Shown here: piece after piece, positions 1-8,277 of the stretch
Numbering within the stretch: position 1 is the stretch's first letter
How the letters are laid out: each line of letters starts with the position of its first letter
From: Geodermatophilus obscurus
GTDB lineage: Bacteria > Actinomycetota > Actinomycetes > Mycobacteriales > Geodermatophilaceae
DNA: 64,000 nt
Reading direction: 5' to 3'
NCBI RefSeq assembly: GCF_900143215.1
Contig: NZ_FRDM01000005.1
Location: 1-64,000, forward strand
Notes under the pieces: model-generated
What the model was told of the DNA's origin: nothing
Database searches by the model: none
Seen by the model: the letters and a program-made list of their open reading frames with translations, nothing else
Made by a program: the position numbers and the translations under genes

Positions 1-242
1 ATCCCGCCGTGGCGCAGCAGATCCAGGTCACTGATCGAGTCCGCGCCGGCGACCATCCCGGCGACCAGCGCCGGCACCTTGACCGCGGCGTTCGCTCCGG
101 CCGAGCCCGGCACCGTGACGTGCTCGGCGACCAACTCCTGCAGTCCGGCCCGTTCGGCCAGCGCCATCACCGGCGCCAGACCGGCGACCGAGATCAGGTT
201 CGGGTCATCGAAAACCGCGCTGAGCTTGTGGAAGACTCGCAT
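1..242 (-). CDS. IS1380-family transposase, N-terminal 80 residues only (runs off the window)
   Basis: Reads leftward from an ATG at 242-240 and is still open at base 1, so only the N-terminus is present. The protein begins MRVFHKLSAVFDDPNLISVA and continues through VPALVAGMVAGADSISDLDL to LLRHGG. This is the N-terminal pattern of IS1380-type DDE transposases (a DDPNL block, a GM.AGADS block and a following LRHGG). The family moves its own insertion sequence by cut-and-paste. The catalytic DDE residues lie beyond the edge, so intactness cannot be judged. It sits on the accessory side of the tRNA-Val remnant at 3.7 kb. The family call is from recognition of sequence, not a search. Confidence 0.85.
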   Translation of the reverse strand, partial: MRVFHKLSAVFDDPNLISVAGLAPVMALAERAGLQELVAEHVTVPGSAGANAAVKVPALVAGMVAGADSISDLDLLRHGG

Positions 243-323
243 TTACCGGATGCCCCTGCCTGCCAGCCGATGGAACCGTCGCAAGTCCCATCCTCCCTGG
301 CGACAGGGGCATTCGTCTCTACT

Positions 324-349
324 CGATGATCAATTGGCCAAGATCATCG
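324..349. repeat. Palindromic dyad between the IS1380 gene and the CHAT-SIR2-TIR gene
   Basis: Two perfect 8-base arms, CGATGATC (324-331) and GATCATCG (342-349), flank a 10-base spacer that itself contains TTGGCCAA. The base composition is lower in GC than the flanks. It lies 82 bp upstream of the transposase start and 89 bp past the stop of the CHAT-SIR2-TIR gene. It could be part of the insertion-sequence end, an operator, or a terminator. I cannot fix the IS terminal repeat because the other end is outside the window. Confidence 0.5.
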
Positions 350-437
350 GCGGATCGAGGCTGAGTCAGGGCCAGATCACTAACTGTATGGCGAGCCCTA
401 CGGACGCGGCAGGGCCTTGGTAGGGGCTGCCTGTAGG

Positions 438-3029
438 TCAACCCCGTTCAAGGGACTTCAGCAGTCGCTCATAAGCTCCAGGAAGGAAGAGATCTGCCCA
501 TTGTAGGCGTTTCAGCCGATCTGGTACCTCGCACGTCTCGAGACGGACTGGGATGAGGAAAATGGAGCCCTCGGGCTGTTCATCCGCAAGGTCAAGTGCT
601 CGCTTCAGCTCCTTCTGTACGTAGCCGGCCTTGGTGAGGGAAGCGTTCGACAGGCAGGCGAGAACGTAACGGCAATCAGCGAGTGCCTTCGTGATCTCGC
701 GTTCCCAATCTTGGCCCGGCAGAAGGTCCTCCTCGTCGAACCAGCATGGGACGCCATCTTGTGTCAGTCGATGATATAGGTCTCGGACCTGTTCCTTATC
801 CCCGGACGAATGGCAGAGAAAGACTCTGTGGTGTCCTGGGCTTGTTGTGACTAGTTGCCGCTTGTCGCGTGAATCACGACTGCGACCCGCCAGTTCGAGT
901 CTCCGCACGCTTGGCTTATAGGCTGGTTCGCCTCTCCCACTGGCGTCATTCAGCTCCCTAAAGAAGTGTTCCGTGCTGCCCCAGTACAGGGACACGTCGG
1001 CGTTGCGGAAGTAGCTCTCCAGGTACTGGCGTGCGCGTCCGGCGTCGATCGTGGCGTCGTCCTCCTCGGGGTCGTTCTGTACGGCGACGTGCGTGTACTC
1101 GATGTGCCGCCGCCCGCCCTCGGACCTCATCAGGTTGCGGTAGAGAGCGCGGAAGTCCCACTGGTCGAGGCGAAAACCCACGAACATGAGCGCCGAGTCC
1201 GACAGCCGCCGGCGCACCACCTTAGGGACGACGTCTTGGTTGCGGGTTACGCTGCTAAGGAAGTCGAAGTAGTCGTCCTCGGTCAGCACGAGGGACTGGG
1301 GCTCGTCGAAGGTTCCGTGCAAGTGGTAGATCAGCGGGCGCTCGGGCGTGGGCCGGTAGCCCGGCTCGCGGTCGAACACCGACTCGGGCCAGTCGGCGTC
1401 CTCGTGCCAGCGGCAGAGCTCCACCTCCGGCCTCCGCCCAGCATCGGTCAGGGCCCGAGCCAGCAGGCGGGTGTACACGGTCGTGATGTAGACCGGCGCC
1501 GACAGCTGGGCCAGCACCGAGAAGGGATCGACCTCCTCGCGCCGGTGCCGCGCTGACCACGCCCCCGCGATGAGGTCCTCGAGTGACGCGTCCTCGCGCG
1601 GTAGGTCCGCGGGCAGGTCGTCGCGGTAGCGCTCCATCAGGGTGCGGCGCAGGTCGCTGGCTAGCTGCAGGCGCGGGTAGCTCCGGTTCTGGTTGACCGA
1701 CAGGTACTGCGCTACCTCGGGCAGGCTCTCCCGGTTGTGCGGCGCCATGGGGAACCGGTAGCTCTGCGCCCATTCCCTGGCCATCTCCTGGCGGGTGCCC
1801 AGCAGCGTGTCGGTGATGCCTGGCCCGATCACCGGGGTGCACATCCCGACCTTGAAGTCGGTGACCAACGACGGCCACTTGTCGAACCGCTCCCCGCCGG
1901 GAGTGGTTCCGGGTTGGTACCAGAGCCGTCCGCTCTTCAGCCGCATGAACAGCGCCGGCACCCACCAGTCCGGCCGGTCCCGCACGGCCGCCCGGGCGAC
2001 CGCGGTCGCGCGGTCCACGAGCCCGTCCGCGTCGAGGCTGTCGAAGAAGGCCTTGGTGAAGGCGGCGGACGTGGCCATGGTGATGTTGCCCTGCATCGCC
2101 ACGACCGCGGGGACGCCCGCCTCGGCCAGCCGGGGCCCGAGCGCGGCCAGCACGCCGGCGTCCTCGCTGCGCCGGTCGGCGCCCGCGCCCGCGCTCTGGC
2201 ACGATGCCAGGAACACCAGCCGGGGCAGCCGGGGAAGGTCCCGCAGCTGGCTGATCAGCTCGCTGGCCAGCAGCGGTGCGGCGTGGCCGTCCTCGTCCAC
2301 CAACAGGAGCACCGGCTCGTCGCGGGCGACGTAGCCGTGGCAGACCAGGTAGAGCACGTCGACCCCACGGTGCACCCGGTCGAGCAGGGTCGCCGCGGTC
2401 GGGGCGGCGGACCCGGGCAGCGTGGTCAGCAACAGGGAGCTCAGCCCCTCACGGGCACGGGCCAGCTCCTCGTCGACGCGCACGGGGGCCAGCGGGCGTC
2501 CGGCGTCGATCGAGTCGAGGTCCGAGGGCCCGGCCACCACCGCGAGCGCCCTCAGGTCCCCGCGGGGCCGGACCCCCACCGGGCGCCAGTCCTGGCTGCT
2601 CAGGTACCGGGAGAACAGCACGTTCTCGTTCGTCAGCAGCCTGGAGCGGTCCGTGGGGTTGCGCAGCGTCTCCCACCTCAGCCCGTGCAGCGCGGCGGCG
2701 CCGCTGCCCATCACCAGGCGCACGCGCAGCCGCACGCCCTGGCTCTGCGAGGTCGCGACCGCCGTCTGAAACGCGGCGCCCAGTCCATGGCCGAACAGGC
2801 CCGAGCCCAACGTCAGGCCGTACTCCTCCTCGTCGTCGATGGCGTCGAGCTCACGCGGATCGATGTGGGCCAGCAGCGGTCCGGAGACGTCCAGCTGCGT
2901 CTCGAAGTCGGTGCGGGGCAAGAAGAAGCGGAGCTCCACGGTCCAGGTGACGGCGTCGCGCCGGTGGAGGCCGATCTCGAGGTCGGCGTACTCGTCCACC
3001 GCGCTGCGCGGACCCGTGAGGACGGTCAT
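438..3029 (-). CDS. CHAT protease - SIR2-like - TIR three-domain effector protein
   Basis: 863 residues from the ATG at 3029-3027. Residues about 1-375 form a CHAT (caspase-like) domain with the expected catalytic His in LVCHGY (H231) and Cys in FLASCQSAG (C277). Residues about 390-690 look SIR2-like: IGPGIT near 401-406, ITTVYTRLLARAL near 515-527, HLHG near 569-572 and FVGFRLDQWDF near 616-626. Residues about 734-855 form a TIR domain (VFLCHSSGDKEQV; WFDEEDLLPGQDW) with a candidate catalytic Glu in QKEL (E807). CHAT domains cleave proteins, while SIR2 and TIR domains of defence systems destroy or cyclise NAD. The start was chosen over the in-frame ATG at 3077 because it overlaps the stop of the upstream Trypco1-like gene as ATGA. 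A role as an anti-phage or suicide effector is inferred. The TIR part is visibly lower in GC than the rest. Confidence 0.85.
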   Translation of the reverse strand: MTVLTGPRSAVDEYADLEIGLHRRDAVTWTVELRFFLPRTDFETQLDVSGPLLAHIDPRELDAIDDEEEYGLTLGSGLFGHGLGAAFQTAVATSQSQGVRLRVRLVMGSGAAALHGLRWETLRNPTDRSRLLTNENVLFSRYLSSQDWRPVGVRPRGDLRALAVVAGPSDLDSIDAGRPLAPVRVDEELARAREGLSSLLLTTLPGSAAPTAATLLDRVHRGVDVLYLVCHGYVARDEPVLLLVDEDGHAAPLLASELISQLRDLPRLPRLVFLASCQSAGAGADRRSEDAGVLAALGPRLAEAGVPAVVAMQGNITMATSAAFTKAFFDSLDADGLVDRATAVARAAVRDRPDWWVPALFMRLKSGRLWYQPGTTPGGERFDKWPSLVTDFKVGMCTPVIGPGITDTLLGTRQEMAREWAQSYRFPMAPHNRESLPEVAQYLSVNQNRSYPRLQLASDLRRTLMERYRDDLPADLPREDASLEDLIAGAWSARHRREEVDPFSVLAQLSAPVYITTVYTRLLARALTDAGRRPEVELCRWHEDADWPESVFDREPGYRPTPERPLIYHLHGTFDEPQSLVLTEDDYFDFLSSVTRNQDVVPKVVRRRLSDSALMFVGFRLDQWDFRALYRNLMRSEGGRRHIEYTHVAVQNDPEEDDATIDAGRARQYLESYFRNADVSLYWGSTEHFFRELNDASGRGEPAYKPSVRRLELAGRSRDSRDKRQLVTTSPGHHRVFLCHSSGDKEQVRDLYHRLTQDGVPCWFDEEDLLPGQDWEREITKALADCRYVLACLSNASLTKAGYVQKELKRALDLADEQPEGSIFLIPVRLETCEVPDRLKRLQWADLFLPGAYERLLKSLERG

Positions 3030-3391
3030 GCACGCCTGGCGAGATGCCGTGGACACATCAGCGATCGTGTCGAGCATGCTCCTCGGACCACCGCCGCGGA
3101 ACCGGCCGTGGTTGGTGACAGCGGACAGCAGCCGACCCGACGCGTCGGTGACCCGTGTCGGAGAGCGGGAACCGCGATCGCGCCAACTCCCTCGCCGAGT
3201 CGCACGAGTCCTTGCACGGCCGGCTGAACCCGAGCGACGGCCTGCTCGAAGCTCTCCCGTGCCTGCTCGACCACGCGCCGGTCCCGGTCGGCCCAGCCGC
3301 GAGTGACCTCAGCGTCCCCACCGTGCCCGTCCTCGACCTGGATGAGCACGCTGCCGCCAGCCTCCAGCGGATACTCCAAGAGTCGAACCAT
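3026..3391 (-). CDS. Trypco1-like (CU044_2847-type) small partner protein
   Basis: 121 residues from an ATG at 3391 with a G-rich ribosome site about nine bases upstream. Residues 1-66 (MVRLLEYPLEAGGSVLIQV, then REsFEQAVARVQPAVQGLVRL) match the N-terminal pattern of the trypsin-co-occurring domain 1 family: a first beta pair around an LEAGGSVLIQV-like stretch followed by a helix with FEQA..RVQPA. The second half, from about residue 70, does not show the usual VEFG-type strands and is arginine- and cysteine-rich, so it is divergent or follows an old frameshift. The stop TGA (3028-3026) overlaps the effector start as ATGA. Trypco1 proteins are reported next to trypsin-like and caspase-like effectors in bacterial conflict systems, so a regulator or adaptor role is inferred. 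Confidence 0.65.
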   Translation of the reverse strand: MVRLLEYPLEAGGSVLIQVEDGHGGDAEVTRGWADRDRRVVEQARESFEQAVARVQPAVQGLVRLGEGVGAIAVPALRHGSPTRRVGCCPLSPTTAGSAAVVRGACSTRSLMCPRHLARRA

Positions 3392-4252
3392 CCTCGTACC
3401 CCCACATCCAGCAGCCGAGGACGTCGCTGTCGCGACGCTACTGCGGAGTCCGCACGAAGTCAGCCAGATACGCGCAGGCTCCGAGGGTCTTGCCAGACAT
3501 CGAGTCGAAGGGAGGCGGCGCCGACGGTCCAGTCACCTGAGAGGTGGCAACGGGTCGCTGGCGCGGCCACAGGGCTACGGTTGCAAGCGCCCCCAGGCGG
3601 CCGAAGACAGCTCGAACAGTGACCGCTCAACTTTGCCCCCGATGCTCAGCGCAGTGCAGCAAAGATGCAGGTCAGCACAGCGTTCGCGGGTTCCCTGCTT
3701 ACAAGCGAGCGGTCGCCGGTTCGATCCCGGCCGCGCCCACTTCCCTCCGGGGGACCTGCGGGTCTGCTTGTGTCCCGGCACGGCGGCACTGCTCGCGGGT
3801 GGTACCCACTGCACGACTTCCGTCCCGTGCCGACCCGCTGGGAGCACCTCCGCCGCGACTACGCCACGGGTCCTCGGGCCGAGGGCAGGAGCGATAACCC
3901 GTCCGCCTGTGCCGGGGCGCGGTCGACAGGTTGCACGCCTGGTGCCTGGTCCCCGGCGGTCCGACCCGACCGAGATCGCCCGCGTCCTCTCGTCTGCGTC
4001 CATGGCGTCGCCGACGAAGCCCTGGCTCCAGGAGTCAGCTGGTCCGGCGCGGAGGCGCTTGGTCAGTCGGACGCCGACCTGCGCGACTGCACGTGGTCAT
4101 CCCGGGATCACCAGCCAGCACACGGAAGAACTCGAAGGAGGTTCTCGAGGCGTTGCGGTGACGAGACGGTGACGGCGGTGTGACGGGGGCACACCTAGTG
4201 TCCGGGACAGCGCCCGCGATGTCCGGGCGATGATGCCGAGTGGTGACGGTCC
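3392..4252. other. 860-base region with no supported protein gene; holds the tRNA-Val remnant
   Basis: No reading frame on either strand shows a recognisable protein. The only structure I can support is the tRNA-Val 3' fragment at 3698-3739. The stretch joins the accessory DNA on the left to the resident chromosome on the right. No integrase or excisionase gene is visible here; if one exists it would be to the left of the window. Confidence 0.6.
3698..3739 (+). other. 3' fragment of a tRNA-Val (anticodon TAC) gene; probable attachment site
   Basis: The 42 bases read as anticodon loop CTTACAA, 3' anticodon arm GCGAG, a variable loop, a complete T-arm (GCCGG TTCGATC CCGGC) and the 3' acceptor strand CGCGCCC plus discriminator A. 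The 5' half of the tRNA is absent: the bases before the loop cannot pair with GCGAG and there is no GGGCGCG upstream. A 3' tRNA fragment with no 5' half is the usual footprint of an integrative element that used the tRNA as its target. With this orientation the element lies to the left (IS1380, CHAT-SIR2-TIR, Trypco1) and resident DNA to the right. The valine identity rests on the loop alone. Confidence 0.75.
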
Positions 4253-6529
4253 ATGGCGTTGATCCGCCCGCTGAAGCCGAGTGTGGCTTGGGTGGCCGCT
4301 GCCCTCTTCGGAGCGGTCGGCGTGTTCGCCACCTGGGTGGGCACGCTGGACTTCCTGTCCGCCGCCAATCTGCAGTACAAGTTGATCGGGCTCGCCTTCA
4401 CGATGGCCGGGCTGGTGCTGCTCGCGGGCAGCGCGGTAATCGCGCGGGAGCCGTGGCGGCGGAAGCGCGGTCGGATCGCGGCGGTAGCCGCAGGCGTCGC
4501 CGGGGTGTTCGTCGGCGGCTACCTGCTCCTGCTGCAGTACCGCGCGCCTGACCTCTCCCCCCGTCGCCTGCCGCCGTTCCCGGCGTGGGTGCCGTGGGCC
4601 GCCATCGTGGTGGCCTCGCTGGCGGCGGCCGTCCTCGGCTGGCGGAGCACCAAGGACCACGCCGCCGAACAGATGACGTGGACCGCGTTGGGAAAACCGC
4701 TGTTCGCCGGCGGGCTGTCCGTCACCGTGCTCTTCGGCGGAGTGCAGTGGTGGTACACGCAGCAGTACCAGCCGAACGCGATCGCGGCGGCCCTGACCGT
4801 CACGACCGAGTTGCGGCCGGCCCCGCCGACGGCGGGGGAGAACGCCGACGAGATGTCGGACCCGCACATGTTCGAGGGCACGATCACCGTGAAGAACGTC
4901 AGTTCCACCAAGGTCCAGATCGTCGCCTCCCTCTACCAGGTCAGGACGGTCACCAATCGCCTACGAGACCAGGTGGAAGGCATCAACGAGGTCGACCGGG
5001 AACGGCAGCAGGTGGCGTGCTTCCTCGAGGAGCTCGCGCCCGTGACCGACCCGGAGTGCGACCAGCCCCACATCTACCGGTACGGCCAGCTGAGCGCCGG
5101 GGACCCGAGGGCCGAGGACGAGTACCCCATCTCCCGCACCAGCCAGCCGATCGCAGTCCAGACGCTCCAGCTGGGACACATCGTCCGGGACAATTCCTGG
5201 CTGGAGCCCGAGGAAGCGTTCGAGCACAACCTCGTGGTCCACGTCCCGGGGCAGGGGGAACCGAGCGGGTCTCCCAGCCTGGAGGAACTGCAACTGTCGG
5301 CTTGGCTCGCCGTCGCCCAGGGGTCGCGACTCGTTCTCGAACGGATCCCGAGTCACGGACCGGAGATGGTGCCCCAGGCCCTCATGAGCCACGAGGAGTA
5401 CCGCGACTACGCGCAGGCGGAGCAGGACGTCCAGAGTTCCGACGGCGGAGCGGCTGACAGCGCCGACAGCACCGGGGACGGAACCCACGTCACCGTGGAA
5501 GTGGATGCCGAAGACCGAGAGGACCGCCTGCAGGAGCTCGCCATGTCGAGGCCGCTGGACCAGGCCTCTCTCGCGGTCTCGGAGCCGCAGACGACGCCGC
5601 GCTTCTACCCGCACCGTTACACCGTGGCCGAGTGGCCGATCGAGGACTTGAGCACCCTCCATCGACTCGTCTGGGGTTCTCACGTCATCAACACGGTGCA
5701 GGTGCTGAGCATGCGGACCTACGACCCGATCGCTCGGAGCGAAGCTCTGGAGGACCCGGACCTGTCAGCCCTGATGGAGTACGAGTACGGCGGCATGGTC
5801 ACGTGCGTCGGTCCTGCCGGCACTCTGGGGGGCGCGGCCGACGGATCGGACATCAGGAGGGACCCGACCGCCGTGTGCCCCGGGGCGTGGTACTCCCTCG
5901 CCGACGAGGAGGGCCGCGTGGCGAACTCCTACGAGCGCCTGTACCAGGGGAAGACCAAGTACGGGGAGGACATGGCGGGCTTCTACGGGCTCGTCCAGAC
6001 CGGGTCGCTGGACGTGGTGTCGCTGACGACCGAGGCCGAGGCAGCGGCCGCCGCGACCACGATGCCCCCCTCGACGGATTTCCACCCCCTTCCCAGCGAT
6101 GTCTTCCAGCAGTGCGAACCAGCGCTCCAGGACGCGAAAACGCTCACGGACTTCTACGGGACCTACATCCAGAGCGCCTTCGACCGGCGTGTCGCCGAGC
6201 TGCGTGGGGCCTCTCCCGACGGGACGAGTGGAGCGCCGACGCTCCAGCAGGGTGCCGACTCGGCTGAGATCCTCGACGGGTACCTCGAGAGAGCGAAAGG
6301 TGCACTCCTGGCCTGCAGTGGTACCGAGGCACCGGAGGACACCCCTGCGGCCTCGTGCCCCCAGGCCGCGGCCGCCAAGATCGATGCCCTGCGGTACGCC
6401 CAGGACGTCGGTCGTGCGCTGCGGGAGGCCGAGCCGACAGATGCCTGGGTCCAGCGCGGGACGCAGGCCGTGCAGGCCTACCAACGCGCCGAGGGGGTGG
6501 TCGACGAGTGGCTCGTGACATGCCGTTGA
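4253..6529 (+). CDS. Large membrane protein of unknown function with an outside domain
   Basis: 758 residues. I see about five hydrophobic segments in the first 170 residues (near 11-31, 41-63, 73-95, 110-128 and 150-168), which would leave a roughly 590-residue C-terminal part outside the cell. That part begins with a beta-rich stretch (FEGTITVKNVSSTKVQIVA) resembling generic adhesion or sandwich folds. It then has an acidic and serine-rich linker (near 400-430) and an alanine-rich helical end with several cysteines. I recognise no enzyme motif. It is the first of three same-strand genes coding for membrane or exported proteins (4.2-9.1 kb), possibly one envelope complex. The function is unknown. 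Confidence 0.75.
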   Translation: MALIRPLKPSVAWVAAALFGAVGVFATWVGTLDFLSAANLQYKLIGLAFTMAGLVLLAGSAVIAREPWRRKRGRIAAVAAGVAGVFVGGYLLLLQYRAPDLSPRRLPPFPAWVPWAAIVVASLAAAVLGWRSTKDHAAEQMTWTALGKPLFAGGLSVTVLFGGVQWWYTQQYQPNAIAAALTVTTELRPAPPTAGENADEMSDPHMFEGTITVKNVSSTKVQIVASLYQVRTVTNRLRDQVEGINEVDRERQQVACFLEELAPVTDPECDQPHIYRYGQLSAGDPRAEDEYPISRTSQPIAVQTLQLGHIVRDNSWLEPEEAFEHNLVVHVPGQGEPSGSPSLEELQLSAWLAVAQGSRLVLERIPSHGPEMVPQALMSHEEYRDYAQAEQDVQSSDGGAADSADSTGDGTHVTVEVDAEDREDRLQELAMSRPLDQASLAVSEPQTTPRFYPHRYTVAEWPIEDLSTLHRLVWGSHVINTVQVLSMRTYDPIARSEALEDPDLSALMEYEYGGMVTCVGPAGTLGGAADGSDIRRDPTAVCPGAWYSLADEEGRVANSYERLYQGKTKYGEDMAGFYGLVQTGSLDVVSLTTEAEAAAAATTMPPSTDFHPLPSDVFQQCEPALQDAKTLTDFYGTYIQSAFDRRVAELRGASPDGTSGAPTLQQGADSAEILDGYLERAKGALLACSGTEAPEDTPAASCPQAAAAKIDALRYAQDVGRALREAEPTDAWVQRGTQAVQAYQRAEGVVDEWLVTCR

Positions 6530-6762
6530 GAGCGGGACACCGTTCGGGGGCGGACGGCACACTGCCCGGCCACCGGGCGAGGTCGCACGACATCCGGGCT
6601 CGATGCAGGTCGTACCGACACGCCGCGGGCGCGTGGTGCACGCACGTGCGGATCCGCTCGCGGCTCCGGTGCTCGCTAGGGCCCGGGATCCGCCTCCTCC
6701 GAACCTGCGGTCACCGGACGGGGTGGCCGCTCCGACGAAGCACGGACCCTTGGGGGTCAGCG

Positions 6763-8106
6763 ATGTGGAGAGCGCTCATCCGCCGCCTCGGCTCCGCCGC
6801 CTTGGTTCTCCTTGCGTTCGTCGCCCTGATACCGACGGCTCAAGCTGCTCCGGCCGGCGGCCAGCCGGCCACGGTGGACCCCGAGCTGGTGGGCACGCAG
6901 GCCGCGCTCGTGCGCATCAATGTGATCGCGGACGTGACCATCGCCCACGTCAACCACTCCACCGGCGCCGTGGTCATCCACCAAGGGACCTACGAGGTGC
7001 CCCAAGCTGAGGCGTCCGGGGTGCTGGTGACCGGGGACGGCGTCGTCGCGACGTTGTACCGGCTGCTCCGGGAGGACCTGGACACGGTGACCGTCCCGGC
7101 CGCCAACCGCCTCTTCGTGGAGCAGATCGGCGCGCAGTTGGTGGACGGGAACGACACGACCGATCCCACCCACGCGACGGATCCCGCGATCGACGAGCAT
7201 CTCCAGCACTGCTACCGACGGGTCGAGCACTGCATCGTCGTCCCCCACGAACGCTACGAGGTCGTGCTGCTCAGCGCGGGTGGGGAGGAGTCCGTGCCGG
7301 CCACGCTCGTCAACCAGCCCTCAGGCCCGACCGACGTGGCGCTCCTGCGCATCGGCGCCGGAGGCCTGCCGACCGCCAGCCTGTCCCCGACCCAGGAGCC
7401 CGTCGACGATGCGATGGTCGCCGGACTCGAGTGGGAGGTGTCGCAGTCAGCTCCGTCCACGCGCAGCCTGCAGCCCGCAGACGAACCCGTGCGGCTGGAC
7501 GGCAGCAGGCTGACGGGGGGTCAGACACTGACGAGCTCGCTGGCCGGTGGACTCAACGGTGGACCCGTCATCGACCGGGCCACCGGCGGCGTTCTCGCCC
7601 TGGCCGACTGCGACCCGTCCTTCGTCGTCTCCGCGGTCGGGGCCGCCAGCATCCAGGCCGCGCTGGTCGGTGCCGGCATCACGCCCGCGCGATCCGGCTT
7701 CGACATCGCGTTCGCGGACGGGCTCGCACAGCTCAACCGGGGGGAGTACGCGGTAGCTGCCGAGCGGCTGCAGACGGCGACGACCTACTTCGACTCGGCT
7801 CTCGCCCGCGACTACCTCACGGTCGCCCAGGAGCGCGCCGCCGCCCCGGACGACCCCGTGGGCAATTCCACGTCCGACGATGCAAGCATCCCGTGGTGGA
7901 TGTGGGGCGTGGTGGCGCTGCTCGTGCTCGGCGCACTGACGGCGGGGCTGCTCATCGGACGACGTCGCCGCCCTGCCAGCTCGGACGACAGGTCCGCGGC
8001 TTCCTCGGGGACCGGCCACCATGTCGTCGGGATGGCCGGCCCGGCGGACGGAGCAGCGCCCACGGCAGGGGACGCGTCCGCTGGCCAGCGAGATGCTGAC
8101 CGGTGA
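6763..8106 (+). CDS. Membrane-anchored trypsin-fold protein with apparently lost catalytic residues
   Basis: 447 residues from an ATG preceded by GGGGG at 6752-6756. It has a cleavable-looking signal peptide (RRLGSAALVLLAFVALIPTA then QAAPA), an outside domain, and a C-terminal membrane helix (VVALLVLGALTAGLLIG) followed by RRRR. The outside domain has the shape of a trypsin-like protease of the DegP/S1C type: SGVLVTGDGVVAT, then DVALLRI, then LNGGPVID. The position of the catalytic His reads VVATLYR instead of TAAHV, and the serine block reads LNGGP instead of NSGGP. Only the Asp-type strand DVALLRI is kept. A binding or scaffolding role rather than proteolysis is inferred. A tetratricopeptide-like tail (FADGLAQLNRGEYAVAAERL) precedes the anchor. 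Confidence 0.7.
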   Translation: MWRALIRRLGSAALVLLAFVALIPTAQAAPAGGQPATVDPELVGTQAALVRINVIADVTIAHVNHSTGAVVIHQGTYEVPQAEASGVLVTGDGVVATLYRLLREDLDTVTVPAANRLFVEQIGAQLVDGNDTTDPTHATDPAIDEHLQHCYRRVEHCIVVPHERYEVVLLSAGGEESVPATLVNQPSGPTDVALLRIGAGGLPTASLSPTQEPVDDAMVAGLEWEVSQSAPSTRSLQPADEPVRLDGSRLTGGQTLTSSLAGGLNGGPVIDRATGGVLALADCDPSFVVSAVGAASIQAALVGAGITPARSGFDIAFADGLAQLNRGEYAVAAERLQTATTYFDSALARDYLTVAQERAAAPDDPVGNSTSDDASIPWWMWGVVALLVLGALTAGLLIGRRRRPASSDDRSAASSGTGHHVVGMAGPADGAAPTAGDASAGQRDADR

Positions 8107-8277
8107 GGCACCCGCCGTCCGGGGACGGGGCTCCCCGGTCTCGTGGCTGGACACGGACGTCGCTCCGCTGTCGATGACAGCAACCCGGCGACACCGCCCC
8201 GCATCGCCCGACGTGGTGTCGGTCCGCGGCAGGCCGGGGTCGGCGGACGAGTGGCGCGTCTCGTGCGGTGACCGGTC

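Noticed and set aside
9-423. Short plus-strand frames at the left edge
   Set aside because: Antisense to the IS1380 transposase or crossing its non-coding end; no support.
3661-3740. A complete tRNA-Val gene at the TTCGATC T-loop
   Set aside because: The 5' acceptor, D-arm and 5' anticodon arm are absent; only the 3' 42 bases can be folded.
3575-4003. Minus-strand frame of 142 residues containing RPGSNRRPLACK
   Set aside because: This peptide is produced by reading the tRNA-Val remnant on the wrong strand, a known false-gene pattern. There is no other support.
1-4252. Integrase or excisionase gene for the putative island
   Set aside because: None can be found in the visible part; it would be at the left end outside the window.
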